A stretch of 64,000 nucleotides of DNA from Bacteroidota bacterium (GCA_013297775.1 JAAFIL010000009.1:1-64000), one strand, 5' to 3'; positions 1-8,228 are shown, numbered from the stretch's first letter. Made by a program: numbers and translations. The notes: generated from the sequence alone by a model not told the origin.

Positions 1-2
1 TC

Positions 3-80
3 GTGGCTTATCAATATCCCTGGCAAGTTGCTCTCCAGCAGAGCTCGCTTCCGTTTAATGATAGCACCACTAAATTATAA
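3..80 (+). CDS. C-terminal end of an unidentified protein (cut by window edge)
   Basis: Frame 3 is open from the first base to a TAA at 78-80 and encodes about 25 residues ending in NDSTTKL. It stops seven bases before the next start codon and lies in the same frame as that gene. It may be the tail of the gene upstream in the same operon, or the N-terminal part of one gene interrupted by an in-frame stop. The fragment is too short to assign a family. Coding status is inferred only from the open frame and the tight spacing. Confidence 0.35.
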   Translation: MAYQYPWQVALQQSSLPFNDSTTKL

Positions 81-86
81 GCAATT

Positions 87-302
87 ATGTATATTTACAA
101 CCTGTCCGATTTTTGGGGTGGTTACACTGACAGTATCAAATTAAGAGATAAATTTATTCCCGTCAAAAAAGACAAATATTGTGAAAACATCGAGGCAGGA
201 TATTATCTTTTTTGTTTAGAAAAAATGATTCCTTTTGCATTTATTAAATACACCGATTTGGATAAAGTAAAAGTGAAGACCTTTAAGATTATTATTTACT
301 AA
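87..302 (+). CDS. Small protein in the sdpA position, possibly SdpA-like C-terminal part
   Basis: This is a 71-residue protein without a signal peptide or membrane segment. It contains two cysteines, a GYYLFCLEKMIPFAF stretch near residues 38-52 and a basic C-terminus. Its stop overlaps the start of the SdpB-family gene by one base (TAATG), so the two are almost certainly co-transcribed. In Bacillus subtilis the gene directly before sdpB is sdpA, a soluble protein needed for SDP peptide maturation. That position suggests an SdpA-like role, but 71 residues is less than half the family's usual length (about 150). A frame-matched stop codon sits six bases upstream, so this could be the remaining half of a broken sdpA. 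The homology itself was not established from sequence. Confidence 0.55.
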   Translation: MYIYNLSDFWGGYTDSIKLRDKFIPVKKDKYCENIEAGYYLFCLEKMIPFAFIKYTDLDKVKVKTFKIIIY

Positions 303-1171
303 TGTTTTCCGAGAGATTTCCAATTAATATAATGAATTGCTATTCAATAGCAAGGATTTTCATAACCTCGTCTATTTTATGTACACTATTGTTAAATTCA
401 AATAGTGTTATATTTCCTGAATATACTTTTGAAAATTTCGAACAGTCTGAGGGTATTTACTGGTTGAAAAGCATAAATCTTTTTTATTTATTTGGCTATA
501 AACATATTCTACTGGTTAAAGCCACTACAATAATTGCATTATTTCTGTTTCTATTTGGATTTTTCCCAAGACTTAGTGGAATCTTATTATTTTATATCAC
601 AAACTCTTTTTTAAACCTTTCGCCTATAATCGAAGGTGGTGATGTCATATGCTCAAATTTAAGCTTAATGTTACTTCCTATTTCGTTCATGGACAAAAGA
701 AAATATTTGTACGATTTTTCAAGTAATATATTCAATAATAATTTAAAAAAGATTATTGCGAACAATGTTTTTTTACTTATTCGAATTCAAGTAGCGTTTA
801 TTTATTTTAATGCGTTTGTGGGTAAATTATTTGTAAACGAATGGGTTAATGGCACAGCGTTTTATTACTATTCGAGTCCTTCCATGCACGGTTTTGGGAT
901 TTTTAATAGCTTTCTTAAAGAATTACTAAATAATGATATTGTTACAGTTTTAATTACATGGGGTTCATTGGTAGTTGAGTTTTTCTTATTTAGTTGTTTA
1001 TTTATCACTAGTAAGAATACAAAAATTAAAATGTTTTGGATTGGTGTACTATTTCACATGTGGATAATAGTTGTATTCGGTTTAATTACATTTTTCTTTG
1101 CAATGGTTGCATGTTTAATACTATATTTAAATTATAAACCCGAAGAAATAAATTATCATGATCAGAGTTAG
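302..1171 (+). CDS. SdpB-family antimicrobial-peptide system membrane protein
   Basis: This 289-residue polytopic protein has about six hydrophobic segments. It carries the pattern expected of SdpB/HTTM-fold proteins: EGGD at residues 111-114 in the loop after the third helix, a LLPISFMDKRK turn (124-134), IRIQVAFIYFNAFVGKL (160-176), the NEWVNGTAFYY signature (179-189) and FHMW (251-254) before the last helices. SdpB proteins work with SdpA in the membrane to mature the SDP killing peptide from SdpC in Bacillus; related A/B pairs occur sporadically in Bacteroidota. The length matches the family (about 300). It overlaps its upstream gene by one base and its downstream gene by 14. The gene is markedly AT-rich, consistent with horizontal acquisition. 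I am fairly sure of the family; the substrate peptide is not visible in this window. Confidence 0.82.
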   Translation: MFSERFPINIMNCYSIARIFITSSILCTLLLNSNSVIFPEYTFENFEQSEGIYWLKSINLFYLFGYKHILLVKATTIIALFLFLFGFFPRLSGILLFYITNSFLNLSPIIEGGDVICSNLSLMLLPISFMDKRKYLYDFSSNIFNNNLKKIIANNVFLLIRIQVAFIYFNAFVGKLFVNEWVNGTAFYYYSSPSMHGFGIFNSFLKELLNNDIVTVLITWGSLVVEFFLFSCLFITSKNTKIKMFWIGVLFHMWIIVVFGLITFFFAMVACLILYLNYKPEEINYHDQS

Positions 1172-1634
1172 AGACAGGTTAAATATTTACCTTATGATAG
1201 TTCTTAATTTGGCATTAGGAGCGATCATTTATTATTTACTATTTAAATTTCAATTTCGATTCAATGTTGAGAATACCACTACTATAATTATTTTATTAAT
1301 TGTGTTAGTTTTTTTATTTCTTATTCGCACAACAATAGAAATTAACTCTAATAATATAGTGTTAAGTTTTTTGATCTTAAAATCGGCTATAGATTTTAAG
1401 GATATAATTGAAATAAAAGTTGAAAAAATTAGTACATTTAGAAAATTTGCCGGTTACGGTTATAGAATAAATATTAATGGTGATCTCGGTTATGTTTTAG
1501 GATCTTCCACTTGTTTAAAGATCGTAACGAAGGAACGAACTTATTACGCTTCATTCAAAGAGGAGTACTTAAAAATTATTTTGGATAACAAAAACATTAC
1601 CATTATTGATAGCAGAGCCTCTAATGGTGCTTAA
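1158..1634 (+). CDS. Two-TM protein with bacterial PH-like domain
   Basis: The protein has 158 residues. Two hydrophobic segments (about 11-30 and 41-57) are followed by a soluble beta-rich domain. The stretch RKFAGYGYRI (95-104), GYVLGSS (111-117), CLKIVTKERTYYAS (119-132) fits the pattern of bacterial PH-like domains found after two N-terminal helices (aromatic-Gly-x-R, then a strand ending in a tagged loop, then a second strand). No catalytic motif is present. The start lies inside the preceding gene (14-base overlap) and the next gene begins two bases after the stop, so it belongs to the same operon. Function is unknown. Small two-TM proteins next to peptide-toxin genes are often immunity factors, and that role is inferred from position only. 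Confidence 0.75.
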   Translation: MIRVRDRLNIYLMIVLNLALGAIIYYLLFKFQFRFNVENTTTIIILLIVLVFLFLIRTTIEINSNNIVLSFLILKSAIDFKDIIEIKVEKISTFRKFAGYGYRININGDLGYVLGSSTCLKIVTKERTYYASFKEEYLKIILDNKNITIIDSRASNGA

Positions 1635-1636
1635 TT

Positions 1637-2581
1637 TTGACTAAAACCAAAGCAGTGCTTAAAAATATATTACCTAATAAAGTGATTGTTTTTCTATTAA
1701 TCACCTTTAGTATTAGCTGGAGTTCAGCATTATTTTTATTTTTCAATAACATAAGGCTAGACTCCACTTTCGGGACAGTAATAATAACTATATTTTTTAT
1801 GTTATCTCCCTTGGCTTCCGTTTTCATAACGAATCGAATGATTTATAAAGAAGCTTTTATTAACTATGGACTGACTTTTAAAAATGTAAAAATAAAAGGT
1901 CTGCTTATCATTCCTTTAGTTTTTATTCTTAGTAATGTTTTACTTATATCCATGATATACCTGTTCGGCAACCTATTGCAAATATCTTCACTTGGTTCTC
2001 TTGATATGTCAATTTCCGGATTTACTGAGAGAGTTAATGCGCTTGATACAAAGGATGCGACACTTCCCGTACTTCCTGCAATAGTAACTTACATAGTATT
2101 AATTTTTTGTATCTTTTTATTACCTCTAATTTCATGGATACCCAATATACCTTTTACGTTGGGAGAAGAATATGGATGGAGAGGGTTTTTAGTAAAGGAA
2201 CTTGAGAATAAACTAAGCATAATAAAATTAAACTTATTTATAGGAATAATATGGGGGATATGGCATTCACCATTAATTTTAATGGGATTGAACTTCCCAA
2301 CTTATCCTGTTGTTGGTGTTTTTATTATGATTTTTAGTTGTATTTGCCTTTCTTTTGCCCATTATTATGTGGTAAAAAAGTCTAACACAATATACGCTCC
2401 CGCTATTTTACACGGTATGATAAATAGTATTGCAGCCATTTACCCATTATTGATAAAAGATAGTAACGAGTTGTTCTCTTCCATGATAGGAGTTTTTGGA
2501 GGCGTTGGTTTCTTACTAGCCTACTTTATTCTGAACAAAGTATTCCCTTTACAGAAAGGAACAGATAATGAAAGAGCCTAA
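1637..2581 (+). CDS. CPBP-family intramembrane metalloprotease (CAAX/bacteriocin-processing type)
   Basis: This 314-residue protein has about seven to eight membrane helices and the full CPBP motif set: EEYGWR (Glu177, Glu178, Arg182), the WGIWH motif ending in His210, and HGMIN (His259, Asn263). These residues coordinate zinc and form the catalytic site. The start is TTG, two bases after the previous stop; no ATG lies before the second helix, so the TTG is needed. CPBP proteases located in bacteriocin loci are known to provide self-immunity or process peptides, which fits the adjacent SdpB-like gene. It could equally be a general membrane protease recruited to this operon. The family assignment is firm; the role is inferred from context. 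Confidence 0.88.
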   Translation: MTKTKAVLKNILPNKVIVFLLITFSISWSSALFLFFNNIRLDSTFGTVIITIFFMLSPLASVFITNRMIYKEAFINYGLTFKNVKIKGLLIIPLVFILSNVLLISMIYLFGNLLQISSLGSLDMSISGFTERVNALDTKDATLPVLPAIVTYIVLIFCIFLLPLISWIPNIPFTLGEEYGWRGFLVKELENKLSIIKLNLFIGIIWGIWHSPLILMGLNFPTYPVVGVFIMIFSCICLSFAHYYVVKKSNTIYAPAILHGMINSIAAIYPLLIKDSNELFSSMIGVFGGVGFLLAYFILNKVFPLQKGTDNERA

Positions 2582-2630
2582 GGTTGAGTTACCTGCTTTA
2601 ATAATATATAAAGAGATTGTTCTTTCCTAG
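2568..2630 (+). CDS. Possible 20-residue peptide overlapping the end of the CPBP gene
   Basis: An ATG at 2568 lies within the last codons of the protease gene and is preceded by AAAGGA about nine bases upstream. It opens a 20-residue frame with sequence MKEPKVELPALIIYKEIVLS ending at TAG. It has no leader or Cys pattern. It could be a short structural or leader peptide, the start of a decayed gene, or chance. It is listed because it sits where a downstream operon member would begin. Confidence 0.2.
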   Translation: MKEPKVELPALIIYKEIVLS

Positions 2631-2781
2631 AAAACAAGTATGATTTAAAATTGAAAAAGAAAAGTAAACACAAACAAAAAGAAAACTCGATTGCTGTTTA
2701 AGAAACAACAGCACCAGCGAATACCTGTATTTAAAATTTTATAGTACTAAACTCGTTTCAGAGCTTATGGTAGGAGGGGGG

Positions 2782-3111
2782 ATGAATAAATTAAACACTA
2801 ACCCTCAACACCTTGCCTGCCATTTAGATTATAATTTAACAACCCTCCTTCCTATTCGTTATGAAGTAAAATCTGATTCTATTTTTTTTAAAAAGAAAGC
2901 ATGGGACAGCTATACGTTTGATAATTTATACTTTGCTTGTAAAGTATATAACGATTCTATTGTTGCTCGAATAACACCCATGGATTATTTTGATACATTA
3001 AGTACAAAAACAAATCTTCCAAATAAATTTTATATTGCTACTTACAAATTTATAAAGGCGGATTGCGACACCAATTATTTGAAAAAAATGCAAACCTCTA
3101 TGAAAAAATAG
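2782..3111 (+). CDS. Hypothetical protein, possibly a gene remnant
   Basis: This encodes about 109 residues from the second ATG; a first ATG 15 bases upstream is also possible. The second was chosen because AGGAGG lies four to five bases before it. There is no signal peptide or membrane segment. The C-terminal half is rich in aromatic residues and contains two Cys and a lysine-rich end. No family is recognised. It is AT-rich like the operon to its left, separated from it by about 150 bases with a weak hairpin (TGCTGTT at 2692-2698 with AACAGCA at 2707-2713). It may be a truncated C-terminal piece of a longer gene. Confidence 0.45.
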   Translation: MNKLNTNPQHLACHLDYNLTTLLPIRYEVKSDSIFFKKKAWDSYTFDNLYFACKVYNDSIVARITPMDYFDTLSTKTNLPNKFYIATYKFIKADCDTNYLKKMQTSMKK

Positions 3112-3171
3112 ATAAGGTATTAAATGCACTCAACTAACAAAATTTTATCATTTCAGCCCTAGAGTAATCTT

Positions 3172-3888
3172 CTAGTTTAAAACACTCCTGATAACCTCTA
3201 CGGATTTTAATTGACCAAAATTCGGTACTTGAAATTGGTAATAAGCCAACAACATATCCAACAAATGTTGCCGTTGTGTTTTGTTGAGTGGCAACGGTAA
3301 AACATCGGCATTTAAAAAGTGTGCAAACATTAACGATTGTTCTTTATCAAATCCAAGCGGGAAAGGCTCGGCAAGTGGAATAAATCTACCTTCACGGCAA
3401 TTAAAAAAAGGCTCCGTTGCCGAAAAGTTGTTGTAAGGTTCTATACCTAAATAGCGCAATAACTCTAACAAAAAGTACAAATGTAAATTAGCAAAATGGT
3501 CTGGGTGTTCATCGAGCCATTTTAAACAGGTTTCTATAAACTCAAATAAATGTTCGTTAACTTGGTGTTCTTTAATAACCTTTAAAAGCACTTCGTTAAT
3601 AAATTGTGCAATGCTGAGTTTCTGAAAATTCTGATTTAAGTCCTTATACACATAATAGCAATGCGCCTCTAACAGTTGCTGCACCTCTTTATTTTGTTTT
3701 ATTTGCAGTTCCATTTCAATTAAATGAAGGGGTTGCAATGTGCCTGTTTTTAGTTTGGCTTTGGGTGAGCGACTCATAACCACGTGGCAGTTGACCAAAC
3801 CAAATTGCCGTGTAAAAATTTTAGAAATTATTTTTTTATCGGCATAGCGTATATTTTGCAACACAATACCATTGGCAAATTGTTGCAT
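3172..3888 (-). CDS. recO: DNA repair protein RecO
   Basis: The protein has 238 residues, the usual RecO size. The N-terminal OB-fold begins with the typical GIVLQNIRYADKKIISKIFT pattern (residues 8-27), followed by the helical domain and the C-terminal LPLPLNKTQRQHLLDMLLAYY segment seen in Bacteroidota RecO. RecO works with RecR to load RecA on SSB-coated single-stranded DNA in gap repair. The zinc-binding Cys cluster of some RecOs is reduced to a single Cys in the NCREGRF region, as is common in this phylum. The gene starts three bases after the porZ stop codon, so the two form an operon, an arrangement that helps identify the upstream gene as porZ. Confidence 0.93.
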   Translation of the reverse strand: MQQFANGIVLQNIRYADKKIISKIFTRQFGLVNCHVVMSRSPKAKLKTGTLQPLHLIEMELQIKQNKEVQQLLEAHCYYVYKDLNQNFQKLSIAQFINEVLLKVIKEHQVNEHLFEFIETCLKWLDEHPDHFANLHLYFLLELLRYLGIEPYNNFSATEPFFNCREGRFIPLAEPFPLGFDKEQSLMFAHFLNADVLPLPLNKTQRQHLLDMLLAYYQFQVPNFGQLKSVEVIRSVLN

Positions 3889-3891
3889 GGA

Positions 3892-6255
3892 TTAATTAAT
3901 AACCAATACTTTGGTAACAGCTTTCAACTCGCCGTTAGCGGGTGCGGCATATACAATGTAAACGCCACTGCTCACGCGTGTTCCCGCAAAATTAGTAACA
4001 GGCCATTCAATTTGCCCACCTATGGATTTGGTTTCCCAAACAAAATTACCGCTCTCGTCCGAAATTTTAACAATAGATTGATCGAGCAACCCGCGGATGT
4101 GAATAGGGCCTCTAAACTCGGGCTTTACAGGATTGGGATAGGCGTGTATGTCTTTGTAGTTTTCTTCTCCAGCAACAATAAGTGTGCGGTACGATTGCAG
4201 GCCCAAATCGGTACCAATAAATATATCGCCCGATTTAGCATCGTAAGCCAATTCTATAATGTTGTTAGAGAAAAGAGGGCTCTCCTCGCGGGTGAAATGA
4301 AATAGTTGTTTTTGCCCATCAGGGCTAAAACAATACACGCCGCTAGCTAAAGTACCTACCCATTTATTGTTGCCCCCATCTACACAAATAGCAGTTATAA
4401 TTTCTTTTTCAAGTAACAGTTCTACATTTCCATCTTGAATAATTTTGATAGGATTACCGTCGGAATAATTACTGCTAAACACATTTTGCGGATTTGAAAA
4501 CACCGTTATTCCTTCGTAAGTACCTACCCAAATTTTTCCATCTTTATCTTCGGCAATGGCTAATGGATTAGAAACATTTTTTTGAGTAGTTCCATTTTTA
4601 GTGTTAATGCGCGTTACCAAAAATGTTGGATTAGCCGAGTTAAGACTTTGTGGTTTTATAACCGTAATGCCTTCACCTCGCTCGTGCAACATCCAACAGT
4701 TACCATTTTTATCTACCAAAATATCGCGTATAAACGTTGGTGGAATTTGAATACCAGGAACGAGATTTGTATTAGTATTGTTTAGTGTTACTAACGAACC
4801 ATCTTTACGACGTATGCTCAACATTTTTTCATTATCGCTGGAGGCAACAAATAAATTACCATCTTTATCCATGTCTAAACCACTTGCACGATGTGTACCG
4901 GGGTCTAAGGGCACATTTGGTAAAGTTGAATTGAATCGGTTGTAAACTCGTACAACTTGGTTGTCATAAAACTCAATTAAACCCCTTGGCCAACTAGAGG
5001 CAAATAATCGTTTAGGATCTGTTTTATCAATGTAAACCGCATTCAAATCGAAAAGACTGTCGTTGGGTTTAACGTAAGTCCACTCTCCATTTTGATAGAT
5101 GTTTAACCCATCGTTTTTATACGACATAATTCCCGTTTCATCCATTCTAACTGGCGAAACAGCTACTTTTCCGTTTAAAATATTAATATTACTAATGAGG
5201 TTATTTTTAAGACCGTTAATATCCACTTTAACCGCATTACTACTTCCAAATCCTTTGGTTAAAACAATACCAACTGATTTATCGGCTACCCAAAACGAAA
5301 AGTCGTTATTGCCATTATCAATAATAAAAATATCGGCAATGTTGGCATTAGCAAAACCATAACCTGTGATGTATGGTATGCGAGTAGTACCCACATAACT
5401 CTCTACACCAAACTGATCGAGGAAAGAAAAAACAGAACCAAAACTTAATAAACGTTTAACATAATAGGGATTTTGTTTAAGTGTAAACTTCGACCAAGTG
5501 TTATTGACTAATTGGTAGATGGTATCTCTATTGTTTATACTGTTATTGAGTTTATAGGGCGAGTAAGCGGTGTAAACAATATTGTCGGCAATTACTACAC
5601 CCGAATAAGCCCCTAAAGGCAATGGTGCTGCTAAAGACCAATTTTGAAAACTATTAGGTGCAGTTTTTTTGTAATTACAACGTCGCAAACCTGTTGGTGT
5701 GGCGGCAAACAATAATGAGTCGGAAAAACAAACTTGGTAAACCTCTAAAGCCGAACCAGCCGATCCAATGTTATACGTTTCTTTTACTTCTAATTTGTTA
5801 TAATCAAAGAGAATGATACCAAAGCCGCTAGAGAGATAGGCTAAACCATTCCGAAATAAAATATCGTTAATGAGTTTTTTACCATTAATGGGTTTACGTT
5901 TAATATCCGAAAAGTTGCGTATTCTCCCATTTTGAAGTACATCTATGTTGCCGTTTTCGTAACAAATGATAAGTGTGTTATCGGCAGGATTGGCACGCAA
6001 TAAATTAATTCCTACATCGCTTAGGCCATTAATTTTGCTGAGGCGTTCAGAAGAAAAATCAGACTCCTCTACTTTTAAAATGCTTGAATAATTAGAGGTA
6101 TAAACCGTAGAGCCTAATTTAGCAACAGTTACACAATTATTAAATCCTAAATGATCAACCCAACCCCCTATTTGAACTTGCGCCCATGTTGGCGCACCTA
6201 AACAACTTAAAATTAAAAATCCTATCTTTTGAAAATACCCTCTCATGTATTGCAT
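3892..6255 (-). CDS. porZ: PorZ-like type IX secretion protein (beta-propellers + type A CTD)
   Basis: The protein has 787 residues. It has a signal peptide ending near GAPTWAQ (start at residue 1 or at Met4, position 6246). A first beta-propeller carries the PorZ N-terminal pattern (WVDHLGFN, KINGLSDVGINLLR, GNIDVLQNGRIRNFSDIKR, GFGIILFDYNKLEVKETYNIG), followed by a two-component-regulator-type propeller (GKIWVGTYEGITVF, NKWVGTLASGVYCF, GDIFIGTDLGLQSYR). The last 80 residues are a type A T9SS C-terminal domain beginning AYPNPVKPEFRGP. In Porphyromonas PorZ is part of the surface attachment complex that delivers anionic LPS to PorU. It is followed by recO at three bases. Confidence 0.87.
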   Translation of the reverse strand: MQYMRGYFQKIGFLILSCLGAPTWAQVQIGGWVDHLGFNNCVTVAKLGSTVYTSNYSSILKVEESDFSSERLSKINGLSDVGINLLRANPADNTLIICYENGNIDVLQNGRIRNFSDIKRKPINGKKLINDILFRNGLAYLSSGFGIILFDYNKLEVKETYNIGSAGSALEVYQVCFSDSLLFAATPTGLRRCNYKKTAPNSFQNWSLAAPLPLGAYSGVVIADNIVYTAYSPYKLNNSINNRDTIYQLVNNTWSKFTLKQNPYYVKRLLSFGSVFSFLDQFGVESYVGTTRIPYITGYGFANANIADIFIIDNGNNDFSFWVADKSVGIVLTKGFGSSNAVKVDINGLKNNLISNINILNGKVAVSPVRMDETGIMSYKNDGLNIYQNGEWTYVKPNDSLFDLNAVYIDKTDPKRLFASSWPRGLIEFYDNQVVRVYNRFNSTLPNVPLDPGTHRASGLDMDKDGNLFVASSDNEKMLSIRRKDGSLVTLNNTNTNLVPGIQIPPTFIRDILVDKNGNCWMLHERGEGITVIKPQSLNSANPTFLVTRINTKNGTTQKNVSNPLAIAEDKDGKIWVGTYEGITVFSNPQNVFSSNYSDGNPIKIIQDGNVELLLEKEIITAICVDGGNNKWVGTLASGVYCFSPDGQKQLFHFTREESPLFSNNIIELAYDAKSGDIFIGTDLGLQSYRTLIVAGEENYKDIHAYPNPVKPEFRGPIHIRGLLDQSIVKISDESGNFVWETKSIGGQIEWPVTNFAGTRVSSGVYIVYAAPANGELKAVTKVLVIN

Positions 6256-6300
6256 TTGCTTTAGTAAACTATTCGATTTAACGTTAAAATTAAGGAATTA

Positions 6301-6330
6301 TTGCTTATATAGGTAATATGCGTATTTTTG
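6301..6330 (+). promoter_or_regulatory. Bacteroidota-type promoter for tRNA-Arg
   Basis: TTG at 6301-6303 and TATTTTTG at 6323-6330 are separated by 19 bases, matching the phylum's -33 TTG / -7 TAnnTTTG consensus. The tRNA begins about 48 bases downstream of the -7 box. Confidence 0.6.
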
Positions 6331-6377
6331 CAACTCCAAAACAGAAGTATGGCTTGTAGTAGTAACGTCTGTTTTTT

Positions 6378-6451
6378 GGCTCCGTAGTTCAATGGATAGA
6401 ATGACAGATTCCGGTTCTGTTGGTTGGGGGTTCGAGTCCCTTCGGAGTCAC
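6378..6451 (+). tRNA. tRNA-Arg (anticodon CCG)
   Basis: The cloverleaf can be drawn completely. The acceptor GGCTCCG (6378-6384) pairs with CGGAGTC (6444-6450, one G-U pair). The anticodon stem ACAGA/TCTGT encloses the loop TTCCGGT with anticodon CCG at 6411-6413, and the T-arm contains GTTCGAGTC. The discriminator is A at 6451 and CCA is not encoded. The host reads CGG codons with this tRNA. Confidence 0.97.
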
Positions 6452-6550
6452 ATAAAAAATGAAATAAAGGCATTTAGTGCTCAGTTTTGTTAACTACACA
6501 AGCCTTTTACTAAAAAGTATTTTTAAACGAATGGCTTCAACCTGTTTGCC

Positions 6551-6700
6551 TTATTTTCTTCCAGGGCATTTTTTACAGCGATCGCCTTTTTTGAATTTTT
6601 TACAGCAATCCTTACCTTTTTTAGAACACGCTGCATAAACCGCCAATGGGCAGTTATTTTGAAAAAACAAAGTCGTTTTATTTTGAGAACTAGATAACAT
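6551..6700 (-). CDS. Cysteine-rich basic micro-protein (49 aa)
   Basis: An ATG at 6700 opens a 49-residue frame. Its second half is rich in Lys and Cys: CSKKGKDCCKKFKKGDRC is followed by KKCPGRK, with a further Cys at residue 17. The paired Cys-Cys and Cys-x-x-Cys spacing suggests a metal-binding knot. Small KGxRCKKCPGR-ending proteins occur in other Bacteroidota as I recall, but no function is known. It lies between tRNA-Arg and mnmE and is transcribed divergently from mnmE, 98 bases away. A longer overlapping frame on the same strand has much less protein-like composition, so this one is preferred. Confidence 0.6.
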   Translation of the reverse strand: MLSSSQNKTTLFFQNNCPLAVYAACSKKGKDCCKKFKKGDRCKKCPGRK

Positions 6701-6798
6701 GCGACAAATTTACCCAAGCTAAGTGGGGGGTACAATCGCATAAAAATGGTAATTTCGTTGCTCAGCGTAACAAAGCATAAATTGTTTATACATAAAAA

Positions 6799-8196
6799 AT
6801 GAAGGTGAATAGAGACGATACCATTGTGGCTTTGGCCACCGCCCAAGGGAGTGCAGCCATTGCCATCGTTCGCCTAAGTGGATCGCAGGCTATTGCCCTT
6901 GCTGAATCTTTTTTTTATGCCCCTGGTGGGCAAACGCAAAAACGATTGCAAGATAAAGCGGGTTACACCGTACATTTTGGGGTTTTAAAATACGACAACA
7001 CTATCATTGACGAGGTACTCATCAGTTTATTTAAAGCACCTCATTCTTACACAGGGCAAGATAGCGTCGAAATTTCTTGCCACGGTTCTACCTATATTCA
7101 ACAGCAATTATTACAATTGTTTTTACAACATGGTGCGCGAATGGCTGAGCCGGGCGAATTTACTATGCGAGCATTTTTAAATGGCAAACTCGATTTAAGT
7201 CAAGCAGAAGCAGTAGCCGATCTTATCGCCTCTAATTCTGCGGTATCGCATCAAGTAGCTATGCAACAAATGCGCGGTGGCTTTAGCAGTAAAATAAAAG
7301 TGCTTCGCGATCACCTTATTAATTTTGCTTCGTTGATTGAGTTGGAACTCGACTTTAGTGAAGAGGATGTAGAGTTTGCAGATCGAAGCGATTTAAAACA
7401 ATTGGTAGCCAGTATTAGCGGGGTTCTACAAAAGCTTTTACACAGTTTTGAAGTTGGTAATGTTATTAAGAATGGGATTCCTGTGGCTATTGTCGGAAAA
7501 CCCAATGCTGGAAAATCAACCTTGCTAAACGTATTGTTAGATGACGACCGAGCCATTGTTAGCGAAATACCTGGCACCACGCGCGATGTTATCGAAGATG
7601 AGATGGTTATTGATGGCGTATTGTTCCGTTTTATGGATACGGCTGGAATCCGCACAACCACCGATGTCATTGAACAAATTGGTGTTAACAAAGCCTTTGA
7701 GGTTATAAAAAAATCGGCTATTGTTATTTATTTATTTGATGCGCACGAACTAAGCAGCGGCGATTTGCAATTAGAGATAGATTTATTAAAAGAACACATT
7801 GGCACTTCGCAATTGGTCATTGCTGCAAATAAAATAGATATTGAGAACGAAGCCGACTTGCAAGCCGAATTTGCAAACTTTGAAGAGGTACTTTATCTAT
7901 CGGCTAAAACACAAAAGAACACCGAGCAATTAAAACAACGCTTGGTTAGTTTGTTCGACTCGCGAACGGTAAATGCCACCGAAACCATTGTTACCAATGC
8001 CCGCCACGCCGATAGCTTGCGCAAGGCTTACGATGCGCTTCAAAATGTAACGCGTGGCTTAAACGAACAACTTGCTGGCGATTTGTTAGCCTTAGATATT
8101 CGTTATGCGTTAGATGAATTGGGAAGTATTGTAGGTGCTGTTACGAACGCCGATTTACTAGAATCTATTTTTACTAGATTTTGTATCGGAAAATAG
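6799..8196 (+). CDS. mnmE: tRNA modification GTPase MnmE
   Basis: This 465-residue protein has full family length. The N-terminal tetrahydrofolate-binding domain starts DDTIVALATAQGSAAIAIVR. The G domain has P-loop GKPNAGKS (residues 233-240), the switch GTTRD, DTAG and NKID. The protein ends in the family-specific C-terminus FCIGK. With MnmG it installs carboxymethylaminomethyl at uridine 34 of tRNAs reading NNA/NNG codons. There is no operon partner; it is convergent with the TonB receptor gene on its right. Confidence 0.98.
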   Translation: MKVNRDDTIVALATAQGSAAIAIVRLSGSQAIALAESFFYAPGGQTQKRLQDKAGYTVHFGVLKYDNTIIDEVLISLFKAPHSYTGQDSVEISCHGSTYIQQQLLQLFLQHGARMAEPGEFTMRAFLNGKLDLSQAEAVADLIASNSAVSHQVAMQQMRGGFSSKIKVLRDHLINFASLIELELDFSEEDVEFADRSDLKQLVASISGVLQKLLHSFEVGNVIKNGIPVAIVGKPNAGKSTLLNVLLDDDRAIVSEIPGTTRDVIEDEMVIDGVLFRFMDTAGIRTTTDVIEQIGVNKAFEVIKKSAIVIYLFDAHELSSGDLQLEIDLLKEHIGTSQLVIAANKIDIENEADLQAEFANFEEVLYLSAKTQKNTEQLKQRLVSLFDSRTVNATETIVTNARHADSLRKAYDALQNVTRGLNEQLAGDLLALDIRYALDELGSIVGAVTNADLLESIFTRFCIGK

Positions 8197-8228
8197 ATAA
8201 TGCTCTTGCTCTATAAATTTACGTTTCT

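Noticed and set aside
1621-1827. 68-residue minus-strand frame opposite the CPBP gene start
   Set aside because: It is the complement of the protease N-terminus and has no evidence of its own.
3784-4305. 173-residue plus-strand frame inside recO-porZ
   Set aside because: It lies opposite two clear genes and has no recognisable features.
6261-6473. Minus-strand open frame antisense to tRNA-Arg (SEGTRTPNQQNRN...)
   Set aside because: This is the tRNA gene read backwards; similar spurious proteins appear in many genomes. The cloverleaf is decisive.
6523-6846. 107-residue minus-strand frame overlapping the Cys-rich micro-protein and the start of mnmE
   Set aside because: It overlaps the mnmE start, uses a different frame from the Cys-rich protein and its composition is less protein-like.
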